Source of the DNA: Prinsepia uniflora
Taxonomy: Eukaryota > Streptophyta > Magnoliopsida > Rosales > Rosaceae
Reading direction: 5' to 3'
Assembly (NCBI GenBank): GCA_032719365.1
Contig: CM064867.1
Span: 57,290,601 to 57,354,600, forward strand
Length of the DNA stretch: 64,000 nt
Position 1 is the stretch's first letter, and each line of letters begins with the position of its first letter. Shown here one piece after another: positions 45,216 to 57,808 of the stretch. Made by a program: the position numbers and the translations under genes. The notes below the pieces were generated by a model. The model had not been told where the DNA came from. It saw nothing but the letters and a program-made list of their open reading frames with translations, and searched no databases.

Positions 45216-45688
45216 GGATTGGAGTGTATAGTGCAGTGGCTAAAATAATGGTTATGGTTTATATTATATGCCTTATGGTTCATATTACTGGATTTATGAA
45301 ATAACTCTTGGATTTACTTTTGGAAATTGAAACTATGCTTTGGTTTCCGGGCTAAGGCCCTAATGGTTATTTCTAAATAAATATGGGATTATTGGTTTTG
45401 GTGCATGCATATGATTTTACTGAGGGGCATAAATGTCTTATAAATCTTTTAAGAAGACTTGTTTATTTTCGTCCACTCACAGCTTTTGTTTTCAATGCCC
45501 TTCAGGTTGATTCCGGATACGACTGCAGCAGAGACTTGAGCATCGCACACCTCCTCCATCGATCCTTACGCACTCTGGAAGCTCGTTTGGGCAATGGAAA
45601 TCGGTTATCCCTTGTCTGGCGCCTCTTGTCAGACGGGAGCACGTCACGTTCCATGGTAATCCCGGGGGGATTGGGATGGGTCGTGTCA

Positions 45689-46810
45689 AACCGTGTCACA
45701 TGTTAGTGCACAGTCAGCACTGACATGTCAGTGACGTGGCCCAATCAGTGGCTGCCACTTGTCACAGACATGTTAGTGACGTGGACCAACCAGCAGTTGA
45801 CACATGGCACCTATCAGTCTAACATCTGTCAGACCTGACACTATCAGATGACGTCATTGTCGACTTTGACCGTTGACCTGACGTCAGCGTTAACTTTTTG
45901 GTCAACGTTGACCGCGACTTTGACACTCGCGTGGGGGCCCATGGGCATGTTTTTTGAGGTGGGACCAATGCTATTTTAATGGTTTTGACCATCCGGATCC
46001 AATGGTGGTGGTCCGGATTGATCATAGATTATTTTGCGGGTCAAAATGAGGTTTATAGCCTCGGGAAACGTGTTCGGGATGCGTTTTCGGGCTGCCACTA
46101 TTCCTAGGTTTTAGATATGAGTTTGTAGAGACCATTAGTGATCTTTGGATATGTTTGGATAGGTCAGAGACTGTGATATAGTTTCAGGACAGGTTTTAGA
46201 CATTGATTAAGTAGCAGGACAGTACTATGAGTGGGTCTTTTGGTTTCTAACTGAATGCATGCATAACTAATTTCATTATACTATTATATGATTGTGTGTA
46301 TGAGTATGTTGGGTCTTATTTATGGATTGTGTACCTATATATTATACTATGTGGGCATGTGACCCGTCTGGTTATTATGTGAGTTGTGGAAACATACCGT
46401 GATGTCACAGGTTCATACTATTGCACCGGATATATTGACCATATGGATTACTGTCTCCTCCAGTTATTGGTACCATAGAGCGGTCACGGAGCATTGCCTG
46501 CGAGGGGTCATGCTACGGAGCCACTGGACCATAGGGTGACTCTAGAGCAAGATTGCTAGTATTAGACGTCTAGGACGTCAGGTATCTGGGATGTCATACC
46601 CGGATTAGGTTCGGGGATAGGACTCGGGATTGAAACCCCGGGCGGCACGCTTAGCCTTAGGACCGTGACCTTATTAGATGTCTGGGACGTTCGACATCTG
46701 GGATGTCAGGGTTAGGATATACGGTGCAATACGATTATGGTGGATGCATTATTATTATATTATTGTGTGTGATGATATGATATATGATTGATGATATGTG
46801 ATATGTTTCA
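45689..46810 (+). mobile_element. 3' LTR of element A, segment 2
   Basis: It resumes after the solo LTR and aligns with 32336-33400 from 45779 on. The first about 85 bp hold an imperfect local repeat (catgttagtg / gacgtgg). The LARD-like element interrupts it at 46811; the LTR resumes at 62009. Confidence 0.9.
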
Positions 46811-48083
46811 TGACATGACCCATCCCAAATCCCCACGGGATTAACGTGGGATGTGACATGCTCCCGTCTGACATGAAGTGTAAATCAAGGGATAACTCGA
46901 AACTGCATCCCATTCGGGGATTCCAGAGTGCGCCACGATCGGTGGAGGAGTGTGATGTCTCGATTTTTGCTACAACCCACATCCGCGATCAAGCTGAAGG
47001 GCATTAAAATCATTTAAAAGCTGTGAGTGGAAAAAAAAATCAATAATTTAATAAAACACACTTCATAAAGAAACATTTATACCCTTCACTAAAAAGCATG
47101 CATGCATTCGAAAACTAGCAATCAAACCATTTACTTAAATAAATCATTAGGGTCTGAACCCAAAACCGTAAATCCAAACATATGTGGGAACTCAGCCTAA
47201 AACCATAGAATACTAAAATCCGTAAATCTAGATCCAAGTGGGCCACTGCCCAAATCCATAAACACAGAAATATCATTTCATAAATCCAATAATTCATGTT
47301 TGCCAAATACACATCATCGGCATCCCAGATGCCTAGCGTCCCAGACGCTTGATGTCCCAGATGTCATATCTCACGGTCAAAGCAACGCGTACTAGCCGGG
47401 CTCTCTCCGGGTTCATATATCTGACATCCCTGATGTCTGACGTCACAGACGTCTAATCATAGAAATCCTGCTCATGAGTCACTATACGGTCCGGTCGCTT
47501 CGTATAATGACCCCTCGCAGGCAATGCACAGTGACTTCCCCAATGTCCCAGACATCTGGAGGAGACCATCCACATATCCTCATATCAAGATGGTATATGG
47601 AAAATAGTTTTATAATGCCATTTCAAAACATCTCAAAGGGCTCATCTCGGAATTTCCATCAAATCGTCGCAAATCGAGAAATCCAAATACTCAAATCCAA
47701 ATTTGTTTTATGGGTCTCCGAACCCGAAATCACATTTATAAATCACAAATGGGACTCATTCCCGTTATCAAAATCAACTGGGCCTCTAGCACGCTCAAGT
47801 AAACCAACTGGGCCCTCGACCCGATGCCTTATTAAATCAAATGGACTCAGAGTCCGATAGTTTGTAAATCAAATAGGTCTCAAGCCCGATTCCATATTTC
47901 GAAATCCGGAATCATGCCATTGAACCATTATTAAACTCACAATCACATAGCAATACAGTATAAAATCATAAACCTCGAAATACGCGCAAATACGGAAATC
48001 ACTAATACCACAATCATCATCATAGAAATTACATATGTAAAACATATAATATTTAATCCTGATATTCGAGACAGGTCGTTACA
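46811..48083 (-). mobile_element. 3' LTR of the LARD-like element, with ~1.55-kb internal deletion
   Basis: It starts TGACATGACCC and ends GGTCGTTACA on the plus strand. It follows the other LTR to about 48050 (catataa), then jumps to tatttaatcctgata next to the end. The U5 stem-loop is decayed. Hairpin units are well kept (47319-47333, 47335-47349). Confidence 0.88.
47319..47349 (-). repeat. Paired hairpins GGCATC/GATGCC and AGCGTC/GACGCT
   Basis: Two perfect 6-bp stems, both with loop CCA, one base apart. They are two of the compensated variants of the same hairpin unit. Confidence 0.85.
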
Positions 48084-48098
48084 ACCTTTCCCCCTTAA
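48084..48098 (-). other. Polypurine tract of the LARD-like element
   Basis: The minus strand reads a purine run (gggggaaaggt) immediately before the 3' LTR start TGTAACGACC. Confidence 0.8.
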
Positions 48099-48527
48099 CA
48101 AATTTTGCCCTCGAAATTCATACGAACCTAGTTCTATATCCACATCGTGGAAAAACAAGCTTAGCCTCACCGTCAGGTTTAACATCCCATGTATACATCT
48201 ACACCCACTAACCAGCATAATACTTATCCGCATCCAGACGTTCTATCATGAGCTCATGTTGCATCGACTACACTCGACCACATCGAGTGACATTTATCAC
48301 ACGTTTCGAGTTGATACCACCCGACAATTCTACCATTACGCTGACACATTTAGCTGACACATTTAGCTTGGCAGTTCTTCTCCATCACCAATTCACCCTG
48401 ATATCTGCTCCCACTGGGAGTCACGAAATCTCCCTCATCAATCCACGCTGACACATCCAACCAAACTGTCACCACTTTTCCAGTCGTAAATCAATCTGAC
48501 ATCTTTCCCACACCGAGGGTTATCAAA

Positions 48528-51034
48528 TGTAACGCCCCAGAAATCCAAATAATGGGAATGTATAAAATAATATGTAAAATGACATTTTTACCCTTGTAGG
48601 GGTGTGGTTAGAAGTTGACTTTTTGTTTGGAATACTTTTTGTACATTTTTTCGAGAACCGTTGTGTAGGTCTCGAGACGCTGAGACCGTAGATAGGTGGC
48701 ACGTCGAAAATGGAACTCGGATGTGAAAGTTATGGGTCTAAGAAGTTTAGGGGCGTTTTCATAATTTGAAGCCCAAAGGCATTTTGGTCAATTGTCTCTT
48801 AGGGGGTTAAAATTGTCCTTTTGTGGGTTTTGATGAATCACCCACCCCTGTTTCAGTTAAATTGTTAAGTGACACATGTCACTTGTACCATTTGGGTTAG
48901 TGGCCGTGGGTGTGTGCGTGTTGTGCAATTGAAGAAGACAACAGGGGAGGCGACAAGTTTAAAAACCAAAAATTGAGAGGCTTAGAGAGGAAGAACGAGA
49001 GGGATTGAGGAAACTGATGCAATTGAGAGACTTAGGAGCTTGTGATAGAAAAGAAAACAAGAGGGACAAAGAGGATAACTGAAACCCATGTTCGAAAAAT
49101 TGAAGAGCAAAGTGAGTTTTTGAACTTCGAGTTGTGGACCTTGAGCATCAAAATTGACCTTGAATCCATCTTTCTGGGATCATTTCGAGCTAATCCATCT
49201 CAAAAACGAAGAGGATTGATGTCGTTTTAATCGAGAACCGAATCTCAAAACTCTTCAAAAAATCAAGCTTGGGTTCATATAATTCGAGGTAAGTAAAATT
49301 AAAATTGATCTTGAAATCATGTTCATATGAGTCCTAAGATACGTACTGGTTGATTGGAATTAAGAAAGGGATTGAAATTGGACGAAATTGGAGTAATGGC
49401 CGATTAGGAATTGACTTAGAAATCGACTTGTTTAAGACGTGATTTCGTGAAAATAAGAATACAGATCCCTAATTAAGATTCAATACATAAAAATTAGTGA
49501 AAGAAACAAAGGAATTGAGGTCGAATTGATGAAAAATTTATCGGGTCAGGTCGCGGGTTTACAGACCCGTTTACCAAGCGATCGGGTTGGGATGATGAAC
49601 AGTAATGGTACTGTTCACCAACGCGTGAGTTCACGCGCAGCCCATTTAATCAGCGCGTGAGGGCGCATGGTTGACTTTCTCGGGAAGTGTTCAACACACT
49701 TTTTAATGAATTCGACGATACAGACCTATTGGTATAAGTTTCGCGTCGATCGGACATCGTTTTGATACTGTTTCGAGGGTCCGAAGGATTATGTTACGTT
49801 TTAAATTTGTATTTAATTCCCGAAAACTTTGGGGGATTTTAATATGCTATTATGGAATCATTACTAACCCATAATGATGTTGTTTGACAGGATCCAGGAA
49901 TTTTGAAAATTACAGAAAGGCGTGCAGCTCGGAATTGAGCGGTTTGGACGGTGTGTGAGTGGACGTTTGTTTTATAAATTGTTATGCATGCATAGTTAAA
50001 TTTTTTACATGATTGATGGCATGATTTTATTGGCAATGATGTCATAGTGAGTTGACATGATTATTTATTGATTTAATGATTATTTTAATCGGTCTTTTGG
50101 GCACGTTTTATGAGGAAAATGCAATTGATGTTTTGGGCTAGGCCCGGAGTAAAAAAGGTTTCAAAAGGGTATTTTGACTTAGTTAGTGAGTCAAGGATGA
50201 TTTCAGGATTATTTTAATGAGATTTTATGGATTTACGTGCAATGACATTTTGGGCTTGAGACCCAATTGGATAAATGGTTTGACTTGGATTTGGAGTAAA
50301 ATGTGAATATATGATTGAATTAATAGTTTTGGATATATGATCAGTGTCCCTAGATGTGTAATGTCTTGGTAGACCCGAATGTGTAATTCTTGGGTTGGAT
50401 CAGATGTGTAATTCCTGAGCTTTGAGTGTTGTGATGATATGTGTTTATGATTGTGGATTGTGTTTGTGATTGTGGATACTGGTACATGTCTGGATGATGT
50501 AAGTGCAGTTCTTGGACGTGACTCGGATGCTGTGTGAGTGCAGTCCCCGAGTATGTGGTACGTCTAGATGGTGCATGTGCAGTTCCCATACACGACTCGG
50601 ATGTTGCGTGAGTGCAGTTCCCGAGTTGGCCTACGCGTAGTGCCGTTGTGATCTTGTGATTGATTGTGCACTTGTGAGTAGTGCTGTTTGATGTTGATTT
50701 GATTTTGATTCTTTACGTACTGGTAATGAGTACGGGTATTTTTATGTTTTTCTGCTATGCATGCATGGTTTTATAACTGGAGAGGAAAGGTATATTTGAA
50801 ATGTATTTTCAAAGGATATTATTTTTGTCCACTCACACCTTTTCTGTTTTGATGACCCTCCAAGCTGTGGCACAACGTTCGGGGCTGATATAGAGGCGGA
50901 GGCATGAGCGGAAATTAGTGTAGTTATCCCTTGTCTGACAGGTGCTGAGGGTAGTTTCGGGACTCCAGTTGACTTGTCAGACGGGAGCAGGACTGGACAC
51001 GGTTATCAAAGTCCAGTTGGGACGGGACCTGCCA
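48528..51034 (+). mobile_element. Solo LTR, family C, 2,507 bp
   Basis: It starts TGTAACGCCCCAG and ends GGGACCTGCCA. The target duplication is tcaaa/ttaaa (48523-48527, 51035-51039), one C-to-T change. It is the same family as 25122-27606 in opposite orientation, but with one LTR-start module instead of two. Marks: U3 palindrome 48867-48884, GTGAGTGGAC 49957, ATGCATGCAT 49983, hairpin units 50340-50640, atgcatgcatgg 50758, GTCCACTCAC 50828, U5 stem 50933-50982. Confidence 0.92.
50340..50640 (+). repeat. Hairpin-unit arrays of family C (two loop types)
   Basis: The first set has loop ATGTGTAATTC with stems such as TCAG/CTGA. The second set has long loops around gtgagtgcagt with stems ACTCGG/CCGAGT, twice (about 50521-50552 and 50595-50625). 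It is the counterpart of 25467-25598 in the other copy. Confidence 0.7.
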
Positions 51035-54000
51035 TTAAATCTCACAATTTCTCTGCATTTTCTAAATTTTATTATGTCAACATCACACGTCCCATAACAT
51101 CGCACTCAACTGGCACTCACAGCTCCATGGTCATCATTCGAGTCACCAACACAACTCGGACTCACTCAAGAGTCGCACTAAGGTACCTCGTGCACTAAGG
51201 TACCTCGTACCAAGTCTCCCTCACAGCTCCTGGATCCTGCGACATTTATCGGTCTTAGTGTCCACATCTGTCAACTCCCCTAGTGATCCATACTGAAGCT
51301 AATGAGAGTCACATAGCAGTAACTTCACGCAACGTAACCCGTGGTTACACTAACCACCAACTCATTTCACTTGTGGCTACACAATCCACGTCTCACTCAC
51401 CTGGGAACTTGTAGTAAAGATTTCTTACCTTAAATTTCAATATACATTAAAATCAGCTTGCTAGGACCCCCTAACGATGAAGTGAATCTCACTCGACCAG
51501 TGTGTAACTGGACCCCATTGAATATCTGCCCAGCATTGATACACATCTCAATTCTAGGGTTCCACTAGCCATCCACGGCTCTGAGCACCTACTCATACAA
51601 TCCATGAACCCATCAAAATCCCTCTGGCCCAGTGCACAGTATCCAATGTCCAGTTCACATTCTCAACCAATCTAATGATATCGGAACTAAGCCGATTACC
51701 AACACGCTCATCAACATAGCACTAGTATATCCTATATACCGTCACCAGGCATCACTCAGGCCTGTCCAGTATCAATCCCCGGGCAACGTACCTAGTACGT
51801 ACATCCCTCCATCAACCAGCCCACTCAATAGCTCGTAGCTAATCATGCTTCAATTCTGAAGTCCATCTGTCTAGTCCAGTACTAGACAGATCAAATACTC
51901 CAACTCATCATCCATTCCGAGTCCCATGGTCATCAACCAACATCACAATGTCTACTCCTAATCACGTAAGCCAACACTTACTAATCCGACTCATGCCTAC
52001 CAAGGTGTACCCATTCATGCCAAATGGGCATCCAATCTCACCCACGTCTACCGAGACGCACCAACTCCAAACCTATCAGTTACCTGCTCATACGATTACC
52101 ATGTCATATTCGATTGACTTCAAAAGGAAGCCAATCCCATCATTCACATATCCAAGACTAACCAAACCGGCCCGTCGAATACCCACTCGTTCTACTAATA
52201 TATCATACGGGATTAACCTCGAAAGGAAGTCAGTCCCATCATCCCAATTTCCAAATATCCAAGACAGAGGTTAGGTAATCATTTCGTTCTATTCCAAGAG
52301 ATTCTTCAACTGTTCCACAATTCGATTCTCCTCTACTCCTAGCTTAGCAAAATCAGCAAGACAAAGTCTGCCAGCACGGCACGACATCACGATCCACGCC
52401 ATCCTTATCCACCACATAACCTAATCATTAAGATCACAATCTAGATCCATCACAACATCACTTGATCATTAACACCACGATCCTCAATTGTCACAATGCC
52501 CTATATCCTCAACATCATGATCCTGATCCACATCTCGATCCTAGGTGGATCCACACTGGTTCTCTTTCAGCTAACTACAAGATTTTAGGTCATAGGGTCT
52601 TACACCCTCTTTGAATCCTTCGACAGTCACATCACTCTCGTCAAATCTCTACATCTAATCACTCAGTCAAAGACTGAACACGTCTAGATTGTGGGTTCTC
52701 TCTACTTACCTCACATCGATCCTTGTCATCCTTCATAGGGAAAATCAAGGATGATCCAAGACAATGACATCAAAATTCATCCCTCATGAGTGTAAGCACA
52801 AACCCACTGCACCCACCACACCATGTAACCCTACATCGTCTGCCACTAAGCAGAGAATGAGAAATCTCCTTCACCAACTTCGAAATGCCCAACTCCTCCT
52901 AACGACCCAAAATTAGTCACAGCTCCATCAACCAATACATGATCAACGTACTGGTAACAACAGAAATTATCTGCCATGGGCAGAAAATGAGAAGTCACCC
53001 TCAGTGACTTCGGAATATCCATCACCAATACGGAATCAAGCATTCTTCTCATCGTCTCAATCATGACTTCTCTTTATTCAGAAGTTCCAACCATGTTGGA
53101 ACCAACACACTCATGCATCAACCACATGTTTGTACCAAGCTAACTTGGTACCTCAACTCCCCTATTCGTTCATACCGTTTCATTCATTTACCACTTAATC
53201 ATCCCAATCACATCAGTTATCACACTCCCGATTGGGTTAGAGTCCCAACACATCTCATCCACAGCTGGATCCCATCCAGTCCATCACTATCTGAGATCCA
53301 CTGTTGGATCCCATCCAATCCAACTCATCCACTACCGAATCTCAGATACTGAACATATGCCCATCACGACAGAGTCACATCCCAACTCTTGGCTCATTGT
53401 CATCTCATTGTTATCTCATACCGAGCAACGACCCCGTACCTCTGCTCAACTTGGAAGAAGTCTGCCTCCCTCGTACTCGATAACTCTAGGTACAATCACC
53501 CTGACAACCTATACAAAAAAAATGAACGTTCCTTGAATGTTCCCTAATTCTCAACAACCACAACTGCATCCATCCTTGATAGTAGTGCCTACAATAGACT
53601 CGTGCAGACCCAACCACCAGACATTGCTATCGAGACTCTATATCCAACCGGAATCAACCGCCAGTACTCACTATTCTGTATCCCCACTCCAGGATTCCAT
53701 CGACAAGTATCACACCCTAGTAACCTGTCCAACCAATCTCTAACCAATCATTAACTAGTCTCAAGTCGACTCAACCAGTGTCGTCCACTAGTTCATCCCC
53801 GACCTCAGCTGCACTCTGCAGCACAATCACCAAAGCTGACATAACATCCCCGACCAATGGTCGCCAAAGTCAACCCACTCGCCGACTCATATTTCCAAAC
53901 CATACATCATACACTAGGGTTTCCCACTAAGGTCATCTACTAACTTCGTTACACTCACATTCTCCACACCATCAATCACAACTAAGGTTCGAGAAACCCG

Positions 54001-54338
54001 ACTCCTCTCAGCAGCACCACTATCCAACTGAACATAACCTGACCATCTAATGGTCACAACTCCACACTATCGTCATAACCAATTCATCAATATCGTGATA
54101 GACTATCCCGACATAACCATCCCATAGTCAAAACTCTAAAGCACTGTTACGTTCATCCCTCCGTAGGGTCCCATACTGCCAAACCATGACAAACTCAAGC
54201 ACCAATTTCCGAACCAAAACTATCAATGATTCATTTCCACTAACTATCAAACCGGTATCCTAACTATCAGGTTGATAACGGACTGACCACGTAAAGACAT
54301 CACATCCTCGGCCTGCGCGTACCACAAGACCAAACCGT

Positions 54339-54350
54339 GCTCTGATACCA
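54339..54350 (-). other. Primer-binding site of the LARD-like element (initiator tRNA-Met)
   Basis: The minus strand reads TGGTATCAGAGC exactly, two bases inside the LTR end. It is the same primer as element A, consistent with shared reverse transcription machinery. Confidence 0.93.
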
Positions 54351-55211
54351 CTTGACACGACCCATCCCAAATTCCCCCGGGATTAACGCGGGATGTGTCA
54401 TGCTCCCGTATGACACGAAATGTTAGAAAAGGATAACTCGAAACTACAACCCATTCGGGGCTTCCAGAGCGCGCCAATATCGGTAGAGGAGTGTGATGTT
54501 TCGGTCTCTACCACAGCTCGCATCCGTGATCAACCTGAAGGGCATTAAAATCATTTAAAATCTGTGAGTGGAAAAAAAATCAATAATTTAATAAAACACA
54601 TTTCATAAAGAAACATTTATGCCTTTCACTAAAAAGCATGCATGCATTCAAAAACCAGTAATCAAACCATTTACTTAAATAAATAATTAGGGCCTTAGCC
54701 CAAATATGACGACCCGTCCTGAATTAGCGGGATTAATTAAGACTTAATGACGAATTAGCGAGACTAATCGCGGAATAGACGAGGATTAGCGAACGTTCGG
54801 GCGAAATGACGATTTTGCCCATATAATGGGCAAATCGTTGACTTTTCGTTTCGGTGGTCAAATGGACTTTGACCGATGACCGTGACGTAGTTCGGGACGT
54901 CACGAGTTCATAGACAGGTGGCACGCTCGATTCTGACATTCGGGGAAGAAGTTATGACGTTCGGAAGTTCGAGGGCATTTTGGTAATTTGGGCCAAAATG
55001 TGACTTTTGACCCGGGAGGTCCGATGGCCAAGGGCCAAGGACAGTTACGTAGTTCGAGATGATACTAATCCATAGACAGGCGGTACGTCAAATTCGGGCG
55101 TACGACGGAGAAGTTACGGTTCACGGAAGTACGAAAGTACTATTGCACGTTTTACGAGACAAGAGCTTATTTGGCTTTTAGTAGAGCCCAGATTTTATCC
55201 CAAGGGCCAAT

Positions 55212-55237
55212 GGATGAGTGACAAGTGTCACTCATCC
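55212..55237. promoter_or_regulatory. U3 palindrome, 12-bp arms
   Basis: Identical in sequence and spacer to 41957-41982 in element A's LTR, although the surrounding LTR sequences differ. About 510 bp from the LTR start. Confidence 0.7.
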
Positions 55238-56399
55238 ACTGGACATCACTTTCATTCATGCATTTCACCTCCCTTTTTCATCGATCATTTTCTTCCTTAT
55301 TCCGAAAACCTAACCAGATCTCATTTTTTAGCCAAACCAATCCAACCCTTTTCCATCTGATCGTGAGTGAGACCAGGAGAGTGAGAGGAGGCTGAGGAGC
55401 AGAGGACGGTGGCTGGAGGCTGCCTGGAAAGCCGTACACGGCTGAGAGAAGGTAAGGGCTCGCTTTTGACTTTTGAATCCAAGATTTTGATTTTGATGAT
55501 GCTTTTGGATGATTAGAGGGTGGTTAGTGAGTTGCTAGGGGGGGTTTTAAGAGGATTTGGAGGGTAGTTCAAGGTGGAGGAAGCCGTGAGGGTGGTCGGG
55601 AAAAACAGGGCCGTGAGGCCATTGATGAACCGTGGGATTTTAGGAAGTTTTAATTAGTTTTGAGGATTGGAAATGATAGAAAACATCAAAATAGGAAGAT
55701 TGGGATTGAAAAGGAAAAGATTGGATGAAAAATGAAGAGTGGGGATCCCTGGACCGGTCACGCCGGTCCAGTTAGACCGGCTGCACAGGCAGGACCGGAT
55801 CGGCCGGTTCGGCCAAGGTTGAAGATGAACAGTTCGGCGCGCGAGGCCCACGCGTAGGACCTTTATTGGGCGCTTCAGGGCGCGTGGTGCATCCTTTGGG
55901 GAAAGTTCCAACATGGGAAATCATCTATTCGATGTAACGAACTTTTTGGGACTGGTTTCGTGTCAATCGGACATCGTTTCGATATAGTTCAGGCTGTTCG
56001 AAGGTTTAGGTTCGAGTTGAAAAATAGTTAGAAATTCTGAAAAATTACGGGGCTTTTGTGAGGGGTTATATAAGTAGTTAGTAACCCTCTAAATTAATTT
56101 GGACAGGTTTGGGAATCCCGGAGGCGACGTTTGACTCGGGAGACGATTATGGCACGCGTATCGAGGCGCAGCTTCGGACGGTCTGTGAGTGGACCTTTCT
56201 TTCGAAATTGATGTATACATAAATGTTTATAAATGATTTTAATACATATTTTATGTTTCCATGAGTGCAATTTGTTTGTGGTAGCTTAGGGTCGACATAT
56301 TTGCACGTTTTTCAAGGTTTTCGGCTTTATGTCGTACCTTTGTGTACCTTGTTTTCAACGAGAGTTTAATGAATGGATTTTGGATTTGAAAATATGAAA

Positions 56400-56850
56400 T
56401 CAGGCATAAGACCCTCTTTGATTTACAAATCTCGGACTTGGAGTCCATTTGAATTGACGAGGAATCGGACCGAAGGTCCATTTGTGTTACACGATCGGGC
56501 CGGGGCCTAGTTGGTTTACGATTCGGGTTTGAGGCCCAGTTAGGAGTACTATCGGGCTTGAGGCCCCGTTGATTTATGATATCGGGCCTGAGACCCATTT
56601 AGTTGAGATATCGGGCTTAGGGCCCTATTGGTTGTAAAATCGGACTTGAGGTCTTGTTGAGTTGTGGTTCGGGCTTAGGGCCCAGTTATTCGTGTTATCG
56701 AGCTTGAGTCCCAGTTCAGTTTGTGAAATGAGTATTCGGGCATGAGACCCTGTTGAACTGTGGATTTAGGCCAAGGCCTGTGAAAGTGAATTGAATCGGA
56801 TTTGAGGAATCCTGTTGAAATGAATCGGGCAGGAGACCCAGTTGAGAAAT
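56400..56850 (+). repeat. ~31-bp tandem hairpin-unit array, about 14 units
   Basis: Consensus ATCGGGCYTGAGGCCCAGTTG. Stems vary with partners: GGACT/AGTCC (56434-56446), GGACC/GGTCC (56467-56479), GGGCT/GGCCC and GGGTT/GGCCC with G-U pairs. Some units pair poorly, as expected after decay. Confidence 0.85.
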
Positions 56851-57787
56851 GAGTTTTGAGAAAGAAAGAGAAAAAGAAAGAAAGTATTTAAAATGAATGA
56901 ACCCTCCATATTGATTATATGGTATCCTCCAGACGTCGACCTGGAGAGTCACGATCCACAGACCAGAGTGAGTATCCCCATAGGGATCCCGTTTCAGGAG
57001 TGGAGGTTACTTATGTTGTGGTCCCGGACCAGATTCCGGAGAGACGTGTGGCCTAGATCCAGAGAGAGAGCTCGGACTAGATCCAGAGATTGAGCCTCCC
57101 AGATGGAGAATTCCTGGGAGAAGACTCGGAGTGAGACCCCGAGTAGTGTGCACACTAGTATAGATTCGATATCGTGACTATATCGGGGATGTGTTCCCTA
57201 GGGGCTGTGTGCCCCGAGTTGGCATCTTCTCGGAAGTGCGGCAGATGGGTTATACGTATGTTGATACGTATGAGGTTTTATGGAAAAGTGATTTGAGGGC
57301 GGAGACCCTGTGTTTTATGATTTAAAAAGTAATTTGGGGCGGAGACCCCGTATTTGATATTTTGGGAAATGGTTTTGGGCTGAGACCCACGTGACATGAT
57401 TTGGGGCTGAGTTCCCATATTTTGAGTTATGGTTTGTAAGTGTGATTTCGGGTCAGGGACCTAAATGGATTTACGGGGCATGACGGTTTATGGGGCCGGG
57501 CATGATCCCTTTAAAGGTTTTGTAAATGTTTGACAAAGGTTTTTATGAAGGTTTGATAAATGATTTTGAATGCATGCGTATGTATTTATGAAGGGCATAA
57601 ATGTCTTTGTATGAAAATGTTTTTATTCAATTATTATTTTTGTCCACTCACGACCTTTGATGTTTTAATGCCCTTCAGGTTGATCGCGAATGCGGGCTGT
57701 AGCAGAGACGAGACATCACTCCCCTCCTCCTACGATCCTAACACACTCTGATAGCCCCGGCGAGGGCTAGAGTTGGAATTTTCCCTG

Positions 57788-57808
57788 GTCTGACACTTCG
57801 TGTCAGAC
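57788..57808 (+). promoter_or_regulatory. U5 stem-loop near LTR end
   Basis: Perfect 9-bp stem GTCTGACAC/GTGTCAGAC with loop TTC. CCC before and GGG after can extend the pairing. 54 nt from the LTR end. Confidence 0.7.

Larger units (their letters stand above)
42654..45688 (+). mobile_element. Solo LTR, family I, 3,035 bp
   Basis: It starts TGTAACGACCCGTCCCG, ends GGGTCGTGTCA, and has a perfect target duplication aaccg (42649-42653, 45689-45693). It contains two LTR-start modules (42775-43085), GTGAGTGGAC at 44388 with ATGCATGCAT at 44416, four identical GGGCC-AGG-GGCCC hairpins (44621-44722), TATA tract (44930), a second hairpin string (45057-45215), gcatgcat at 45403, GTCCACTCAC at 45471 and a U5 stem (45614-45634). 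Confidence 0.95.
48099..54352 (-). mobile_element. Non-coding internal domain of the LARD-like element (interrupted)
   Basis: It covers 48099-48527 and 51040-54352, split by a solo LTR. Both strands were scanned: frames are under 110 residues and show no gag, zinc-knuckle, RT, RNase H or integrase motif. Short phrases recur (ctcatcca.., ccatcaccaat..). The primer-site end aligns with 1-549, so two separate copies share non-coding internal sequence, as expected if cis signals rather than proteins are retained. Confidence 0.75.

Noticed and set aside
47474..47860. 128-residue plus-strand frame as a gene
   Set aside because: It runs through LTR hairpin sequence on the strand opposite to the element, and recurs in broken form at 58226-58562.
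48084..54352. Hidden gag-pol on the minus strand of the LARD-like element
   Set aside because: I looked for zinc-knuckle, DTG/DSG, xxDD and HHCC/DDE patterns and found none; frames are short.
56251..56598. 115-residue minus-strand frame with repeating residues
   Set aside because: It is the translation of the tandem hairpin array, so the repeats give a false protein pattern.
56400..56850. CRISPR-like array (about 31-bp repeats with short spacers)
   Set aside because: Repeats are tandem with no distinct spacers, lie inside plant LTRs, and vary in sequence; no cas genes.
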